Positions 59,747-64,000 of a stretch of DNA of 64,000 bases are shown in pieces. Numbering within the stretch: the first letter of the stretch is position 1; each line of letters opens with the position of its first letter. Position numbers and translations under genes: made by a program. The stretch comes from CAWABB01 sp963780165. Lineage in GTDB: Bacteria > Bacteroidota > Ignavibacteria > UBA10030 > UBA6906. The stretch lies in NCBI GenBank assembly GCA_963780165.1, contig CAWABB010000007.1, positions 372,001 through 436,000 on the forward strand, given 5' to 3'. The notes beneath the pieces are model-generated. The model saw only the letters and a program-made list of their open reading frames with translations. It was not told where the DNA came from and did not search any database.

Positions 59747-59775
59747 TTGACCGCGTGATTGTCTTCCCATATCAT
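59747..59775 (+). promoter_or_regulatory. Promoter of the LysE-family gene
   Basis: TTGACC (59747), 17-bp spacer, TATCAT (59770). It places the transcript start near 59782, which excludes the upstream TTG and ATG codons at 59759-59774 as translation starts. Confidence 0.6.
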
Positions 59776-59851
59776 GGACTACAGACGGGATAGCGAACCC
59801 GGCGTGTTCGCCCGGTGGCAACCCGTCAGTCGCCACGAGAGACGACCTGAA

Positions 59852-60487
59852 GTGATTCCCTATCTTCTCCTTGCTTCCTCTTACGCTTTTGCAGCGGCGG
59901 TTCAGCCCGGCCCGTTGCAGGCGTACCTGATCTCCCAGACCATGATCAACGGGTGGCGCCGAACGGTTCCCGCTACGTTCGCCCCGATCATCAGCGATAT
60001 TCCGATTGTCCTCCTGGTCCTCCTTGTGCTGACGCAGGTCCCCCCTTCTTCCATAAGCGTCATCCGTTGTGCCGGGGGAGTCTACCTTCTCTATCTGGCG
60101 TTCCAGGCGCTGCAGTCGTATCGAACTTACTCACACATGCGGGAATCGCCCACCCGGTTGGTACACCAGACAATCTGGAAGGCTGTTGTCGTCAACCTGC
60201 TCAATCCAAACCCGTATCTGGGCTGGGCTCTGATCATGGGCCCGCTCTTTCTGAAGGCGTGGAGCGATAACCCTGCATACGGAATCGGCGTCATTGTCCT
60301 TTTCTATGTCACGATGATCCTTGCAACGGCGGCGATCCTTGCACTCTTCTCCGGTGCCCGGTCCCTGGGACCCCGCATAGCGCGCGGCCTTGTCGGGGTT
60401 TCCGCCGCAGCCCTCCTGGTTTTTGGCCTCTACCAGCTCTGGGTCGGCTTGACGGCGCTCATGACCGGCCCGACTCACGCAGGCTGA
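59852..60487 (+). CDS. LysE-family amino-acid exporter
   Basis: Inner-membrane exporter of 211 residues with about six membrane segments. The family motif near the start is FAAAVQPGPLQAYLISQTMINGWRR (the PGP-type first loop), and the middle has AVVVNLLNPNPYLGWALIMGP, matching the usual NPKxxLF-like region. The GTG at 59852 gives the normal LysE/RhtB length; earlier in-frame codons lie upstream of the promoter. The exported amino acid is not readable, but export of excess amino acids fits a peptide-degrading organism. Confidence 0.85.
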   Translation: MIPYLLLASSYAFAAAVQPGPLQAYLISQTMINGWRRTVPATFAPIISDIPIVLLVLLVLTQVPPSSISVIRCAGGVYLLYLAFQALQSYRTYSHMRESPTRLVHQTIWKAVVVNLLNPNPYLGWALIMGPLFLKAWSDNPAYGIGVIVLFYVTMILATAAILALFSGARSLGPRIARGLVGVSAAALLVFGLYQLWVGLTALMTGPTHAG

Positions 60488-60551
60488 CATCATCATCGAT
60501 CTGCTGGTGTCGCACACGCCGCGGGGCCAGGGCTCACGCGGTGAGGTTTGA

Positions 60552-61622
60552 TCAGGCATTCCCCTCCAGCCATACCAGGAAAAGCTTGTACCCGAGCGCG
60601 AAGACCACTGCTCCGACAAACAGCCCCACCACACCGGAAGCGATCATCCCGCCAATCGAGCCGATAAGGACTACCAGCATCGGCGTCTCCGTACCCCGAC
60701 CGAGCAGCAGTGGCTTCAAGATGTTATCGCTCAATCCCACCAGGACGGCCCAGACCGCGAAGAGTACCGCCGGCAGAGTATCCGCTGTAGCAAACATGTA
60801 GATGGCCGCGGGGAGCAGTACAGGCAGGCCGCCGATCTGGGTGATCGACAGGAGCAGGCATATGAACGCCCAGAGCCCTGCGCCGGGAATGCCTGCCACC
60901 AGCATCCCCAGACCCGCAAGCACGGCCTGAATAAAGGCGATGCCGATAATGCCGACAGCAACGCTCCGCACGGTCGACTCAGCCGTGTTCACGTAGTCCC
61001 CTCCCTGCTCACCGGCCAGTCGCGTGGCAAACTTCCTCGCGAAACGGCTCGCATTGTCCGAATACGCCAGGAACACTCCGGCCACAATGACAGAAACGAC
61101 GAACATGAGGACGGCAATTCCCACGTTGGCGGCAGACGAGAGGAGCACCTTTCCTACATCGACTGCCGCGGGACCGACCTGGGCGACCAGACTCTCGAAA
61201 TTCTCGGAGGCCATCGTCCAGAGTCCTGCCAGCTGCTTCCCGATGATGGGCCATGTGCTCACCCCCTCCGGTGGAGGCGGAATACGCAGCGTCCCGTCTC
61301 GCAACCCCTGGGCCGCACCCTGAAGCCCGTCGACGAGTGTGCTCACCAGAAACAACGTCGGGACAAGCAGCACGAGCAAGAGACCGATCGTCATCACGGT
61401 AGCCGAGAGGCCCCTTCGACCCTTGAAGAACTTCTCAAACTTGAGGAAGGCCGGATAGACGGCAACTGCGATGATGGCCCCCCAGATCAGCAGCATCACA
61501 AACGGAGCGATGATCTGCATGCACCAGAAGACAAGCGCACCGATAACGGCGATGCGTATGGTTGCCTCGATCGCTGCGCCGACAAGGCGCTTCTGATCAG
61601 ATGGGTCGACGCTGGAGTTCAT
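60552..61622 (-). CDS. AI-2E family transporter (PerM-like permease)
   Basis: Integral membrane protein of 356 residues with about eight segments, including the paired N-terminal helices (LLIWGAIIAVAVYPAF), a large soluble loop (about 110-200) and the C-terminal block GLGMLVAGIPGAGLWAF, VWAVLVGLSDNILKPLLLGRG and LIGSIGGMIASGVVGLFVGAVV. The DN-LKP motif is diagnostic for this family. AAGGAG lies 7 nt before the ATG at 61622. Family members export AI-2 or act as Na+/H+ antiporters; which applies here is unknown. Last gene of a three-gene operon. Confidence 0.9.
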   Translation of the reverse strand: MNSSVDPSDQKRLVGAAIEATIRIAVIGALVFWCMQIIAPFVMLLIWGAIIAVAVYPAFLKFEKFFKGRRGLSATVMTIGLLLVLLVPTLFLVSTLVDGLQGAAQGLRDGTLRIPPPPEGVSTWPIIGKQLAGLWTMASENFESLVAQVGPAAVDVGKVLLSSAANVGIAVLMFVVSVIVAGVFLAYSDNASRFARKFATRLAGEQGGDYVNTAESTVRSVAVGIIGIAFIQAVLAGLGMLVAGIPGAGLWAFICLLLSITQIGGLPVLLPAAIYMFATADTLPAVLFAVWAVLVGLSDNILKPLLLGRGTETPMLVVLIGSIGGMIASGVVGLFVGAVVFALGYKLFLVWLEGNA

Positions 61623-61674
61623 TGTGGTGCTCCTTGAGGTGGGGGATGAACAGCTGCATGTGGAGCGAGGTGTG

Positions 61675-62361
61675 TCAACGCGTACGCGATACCAGCTCCA
61701 TTGACACAAGTCGTGCAATCAGAATTGCGGGAAACAGCTGCCCGGTCAATGCTTCCAGCATAACGACTGAACGCGCCGCAGGGTCCAGGGCAGTAATATC
61801 GCCGAACCCGACAGTGGTCAGCGTCACGAAGCTGAAGTAGAGGAATGCAGATGCCGAGAGGACATGCGAGCTTGAACCACCGGAGATTGAGAATGCCTCC
61901 GGGTTGACGACATCCAGAAGGTGGTACGCAAACGACCACGCGAGCCCCAGAAGAAGATACACTCCGACAGCTCCCAGCACACGATGCATGGTGATAGGAC
62001 CCTCGCGAAACACCTGCACCATGACCATCCACGCCAGGATGAGAGATGAGGCCATGGACATCGACAGATTGAACACCAGCAGATCGGTCCCCGGGATGCC
62101 TCGGCTGAGCCACCGTCCGGCCACTGCCGCAATCATCAGGACCGTGCCGGCGACGATCACCCCGCGCGTCCGGGTGACCGCGGTCAGCCCGGCGAGCAGG
62201 ACCAGCGAAAAGGAGATGTCGAAGAGAAGCGTCAGAAGCGGGGCCCCTTCTGCCGCCAGGTGCGGGAGCACGAAGATGGTGACAGCAAGCAGCAGCACGA
62301 GAATCGACAGCCCGCGATCGGTAGACCAGAGCTCTGTAAACGTTTTGGGGATGGGGGGCAT
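61675..62361 (-). CDS. Potassium-channel-like membrane protein
   Basis: Membrane protein of 228 residues with about six hydrophobic segments. The C-terminal pair encloses a pore loop with the selectivity filter TTVGFGD (in FVTLTTVGFGDITAL), a variant of the TVGYGD of potassium channels. There is no cytoplasmic RCK domain and no charged S4-like helix, so it is not obviously voltage gated. The ATG at 62361 is the first start that does not overlap the phosphofructokinase gene, 8 nt upstream. An ion channel between a glycolytic enzyme and a permease is an unexpected neighbour set. Confidence 0.83.
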   Translation of the reverse strand: MPPIPKTFTELWSTDRGLSILVLLLAVTIFVLPHLAAEGAPLLTLLFDISFSLVLLAGLTAVTRTRGVIVAGTVLMIAAVAGRWLSRGIPGTDLLVFNLSMSMASSLILAWMVMVQVFREGPITMHRVLGAVGVYLLLGLAWSFAYHLLDVVNPEAFSISGGSSSHVLSASAFLYFSFVTLTTVGFGDITALDPAARSVVMLEALTGQLFPAILIARLVSMELVSRTR

Positions 62362-62369
62362 TGACGGCG

Positions 62370-63662
62370 TCAGTCTGTCATCCTTGATGGTTGGCCGGTT
62401 GACGCGAGAACGCTGCTCCAAAGCTCCCCTCCAGGATCGATCTTCTTTCGTCGAGACACGGCGAGCGCGATGGGGACGTGTGTGAACCGGTGGTTCCAGA
62501 AGCCGACGACCATGTCCGTGCGTCCGGACATCCCCGCATGGACCGCACACTGGCCAAGGAGCAGACAGAATGCGGAATCGTGGGGGTTTGCTGGCACGCT
62601 GCGGATCGTGTAGCTCGGATCGATGTACTTCAGCGTAATCGCCGTCCCCGAGGACCTGAAGTGCGTGTTGATGGCGTCCTTGAGAAACAGGCCAATGTCA
62701 CCGTGCTTCACGTTCCCGGAAGCATCACGCTCGCCGGCACCGCCGAGATGTTCCTGACCCGCACCCTCTGCGACTACGATCAGGGCGTGGCCCCTTCTCT
62801 GGAGCCGGTCCTCAAGGAGCTGCAGGAACCTGCCCATGCCGAATGGCACTTCCGGCACCAGGCAGAAATTCGCCTTGCTGCTGACGAGCACCGTGAATGC
62901 TGCGATGAATCCGGAGTCGCGCCCCATCAACTTCACGAGGCCGACCCCGTTGACGGCAGCCTCGGCCTCGATATTGGCGGCTGCTGTGGCCCTTTGAGCT
63001 TCCGCCACGGCTGTTTCAAACCCGAATGTCTTCTGAAGAAAGGAGATGTCGTTGTCGATCGTCTTCGGAATCCCTATGACGCTAATGTGCAATCCCAGAC
63101 GCAGGGCCGTGTCAGCGATCATCCTGGCTCCCTTGAGGGTCCCGTCACCGCCAACCGCGAACAGGATGCTGATCCCCAACTCCTTCAACGTGGCAACCAT
63201 CTCCCCCGCATCCTGCGGCCCGCGTGACGTACCCAGGATTGTTCCGCCAAATTCGTGGATCCGTTCGACCGATTCCGGCGTCAGCTTTAGCGGCTCGTGC
63301 GTGAACGGACGCACCAGGCCGCCGTAGCCGTATCGGAATCCGTACACCGTGCGGACTCCATAGTGATGATACAAGCTCAGGACGATCGCCCGGATAACAT
63401 CGTTCATCCCCGGACAGAGCCCACCGCATGTCACAATACCGCAGGCCAGCCGTTCGGGATTGAAGTAGATCCGTTCCCTGGGGCCGGCAATCTCCATCGC
63501 CGGGACGGGCTCGCCCGCGCGGGTGCGCGTCATGACGGCATCCAGGTGGGTATCGAAGATCAGGCGCTCGCCGTCGTTGGCGAAGCGCACCCCGGTCATC
63601 GGGGAGGCGTGGCTACACTCCCCGAGCCGGGGAATCGTAAAGTCCAGGCTGTTGTCCGTCAC
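62370..63662 (-). CDS. 6-phosphofructokinase, ATP-type signature
   Basis: Phosphofructokinase-family enzyme of 430 residues (449 if the GTG at 63719 is used). The donor site is GGDGT (171-175) with Gly174, and the second position is PKTIDND with Lys200. Gly at the first position points to ATP as donor, in the branch that also holds plant- and trypanosome-like enzymes. Other motifs are CGGLCPGMNDVIRA and MGRDSGFIAAF. The GTG at 63662 is preceded by AGAGGTGA at good spacing, so it was preferred. First gene of an operon with the channel and the AI-2E permease. Confidence 0.85.
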   Translation of the reverse strand: MTDNSLDFTIPRLGECSHASPMTGVRFANDGERLIFDTHLDAVMTRTRAGEPVPAMEIAGPRERIYFNPERLACGIVTCGGLCPGMNDVIRAIVLSLYHHYGVRTVYGFRYGYGGLVRPFTHEPLKLTPESVERIHEFGGTILGTSRGPQDAGEMVATLKELGISILFAVGGDGTLKGARMIADTALRLGLHISVIGIPKTIDNDISFLQKTFGFETAVAEAQRATAAANIEAEAAVNGVGLVKLMGRDSGFIAAFTVLVSSKANFCLVPEVPFGMGRFLQLLEDRLQRRGHALIVVAEGAGQEHLGGAGERDASGNVKHGDIGLFLKDAINTHFRSSGTAITLKYIDPSYTIRSVPANPHDSAFCLLLGQCAVHAGMSGRTDMVVGFWNHRFTHVPIALAVSRRKKIDPGGELWSSVLASTGQPSRMTD

Positions 63663-63784
63663 AATGCTCTCACCTCTCTCCACACTTGCATGCGACACAT
63701 CCCAGATGTACCGATTCACCTGAGATACGCTCTTGCGTCCCTGTGCCGTCCTTCCGGCTGGATGTTCTTCCGCCCCGGGCGTGG

Positions 63785-64000
63785 TTACTTCTTGTACATG
63801 GTCTTGTCGAGCCCGGTCAACTTGACAGGATCAAGCAATTCCTTGATCTGCGGTTCGGTCAGGATCTTCTTCTCACGGATGATTTCCAGAATCCCCTTCC
63901 CCGACTTGTACGCTTCGGCTGCAAGCTCCGTCGATTTCTCGTACCCGAGCACAGGGTTGAGCGCCGTGACGATTCCGACCGTCGTTTCCATGTACCGGGC
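63785..64000 (-). CDS. Aspartate ammonia-lyase/fumarase family, C-terminal end (cut by window edge)
   Basis: The last 71 residues of a fumarase/aspartase-superfamily lyase. VGIVTALNPVLGYEKSTELA is the conserved C-terminal motif, followed by EAYKSGKGILEIIREKKILTEPQIKELLDP. The pattern is closer to aspartate ammonia-lyase (aspartate to fumarate plus ammonia) than to class II fumarase, but the catalytic loop lies outside the window. The gene ends with a TAA at 63785. Confidence 0.65.
   Translation of the reverse strand, partial: ARYMETTVGIVTALNPVLGYEKSTELAAEAYKSGKGILEIIREKKILTEPQIKELLDPVKLTGLDKTMYKK

Noticed and set aside
1..64000. CRISPR arrays, insertion sequences, prophage genes, tRNA or rRNA genes
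   Set aside because: No regularly spaced direct repeats, transposase or integrase motifs, or cloverleaf/rRNA-like segments were recognised on reading both strands. Short RNA genes could still be missed by eye.

Overview
The window is GC-rich bacterial DNA that is densely packed with genes. It probably comes from the Bacteroidota/Chlorobi/Ignavibacteria (FCB) branch. The main reasons are five secreted proteins ending in the 'NYPNPFNP'-type sorting domain used by the type IX secretion system (T9SS), two PorV/PorQ-like outer-membrane proteins, an S46 dipeptidyl-peptidase, a BtuB/BtuG-like cobalamin uptake pair, and promoters whose -10 boxes read TAnnTT(T)G with a TTG-type -35 exactly 17 bp upstream. 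No rRNA, tRNA, CRISPR array or insertion sequence was recognised. Both window ends cut a gene: an ABC ATPase on the left and an aspartase/fumarase-family lyase on the right.

Layout. 1-7420 (all minus strand) is housekeeping: an ABC ATPase behind asnS, then a compact cofactor operon folB-folK-deoxynucleoside kinase-small membrane protein-GT9-nadA, then gltX. 7509-11129 is a cobalamin unit on the minus strand: promoter, cobalamin riboswitch, intrinsic terminator, btuB-like TonB receptor and a btuG-like beta-propeller lipoprotein. 12163-16467 is a plus-strand cluster with a lipoprotein, a T9SS-type BNR-repeat protein broken by a one-base frameshift, and two PorV-like barrels. 16558-20031 holds two GT9 glycosyltransferases and CorA, followed by a decayed radical-SAM gene. 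20655-24353 carries a membrane GT2, an orphan receiver protein, a metallo-hydrolase and an MscS channel. 24461-25521 is an SPFH protein plus a ribbon-helix-helix protein behind a palindromic promoter.

25652-46806 is rich in catabolic and secreted enzymes: S46, M36-like, M6 and M1 peptidases, a NamZ-type (DUF1343) and a GH20 glycosidase, a CoA-transferase, alanine dehydrogenase, a phosphoglycerate-dehydrogenase-like enzyme, a Nudix protein and a PPi-type phosphofructokinase. Together these suggest a heterotroph living on peptides and amino sugars, feeding pyruvate and acetyl-CoA, with reversible PPi-linked glycolysis.

The most unusual locus is 47057-54313: a promoter, an SPFH-like coiled-coil membrane protein, an 1868-residue fusion of tandem aminotransferase folds with a divergent phosphoenolpyruvate-carboxylase module, and a small unknown protein. 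If active, the fusion could take PEP through oxaloacetate to aspartate within one polypeptide. 54346-63662 holds an acyl-CoA ligase, a PAP2 phosphatase, an ICMT-like methyltransferase, another T9SS cargo, a LysE exporter, and an operon with an ATP-type phosphofructokinase, a potassium-channel-like protein and an AI-2E family permease.
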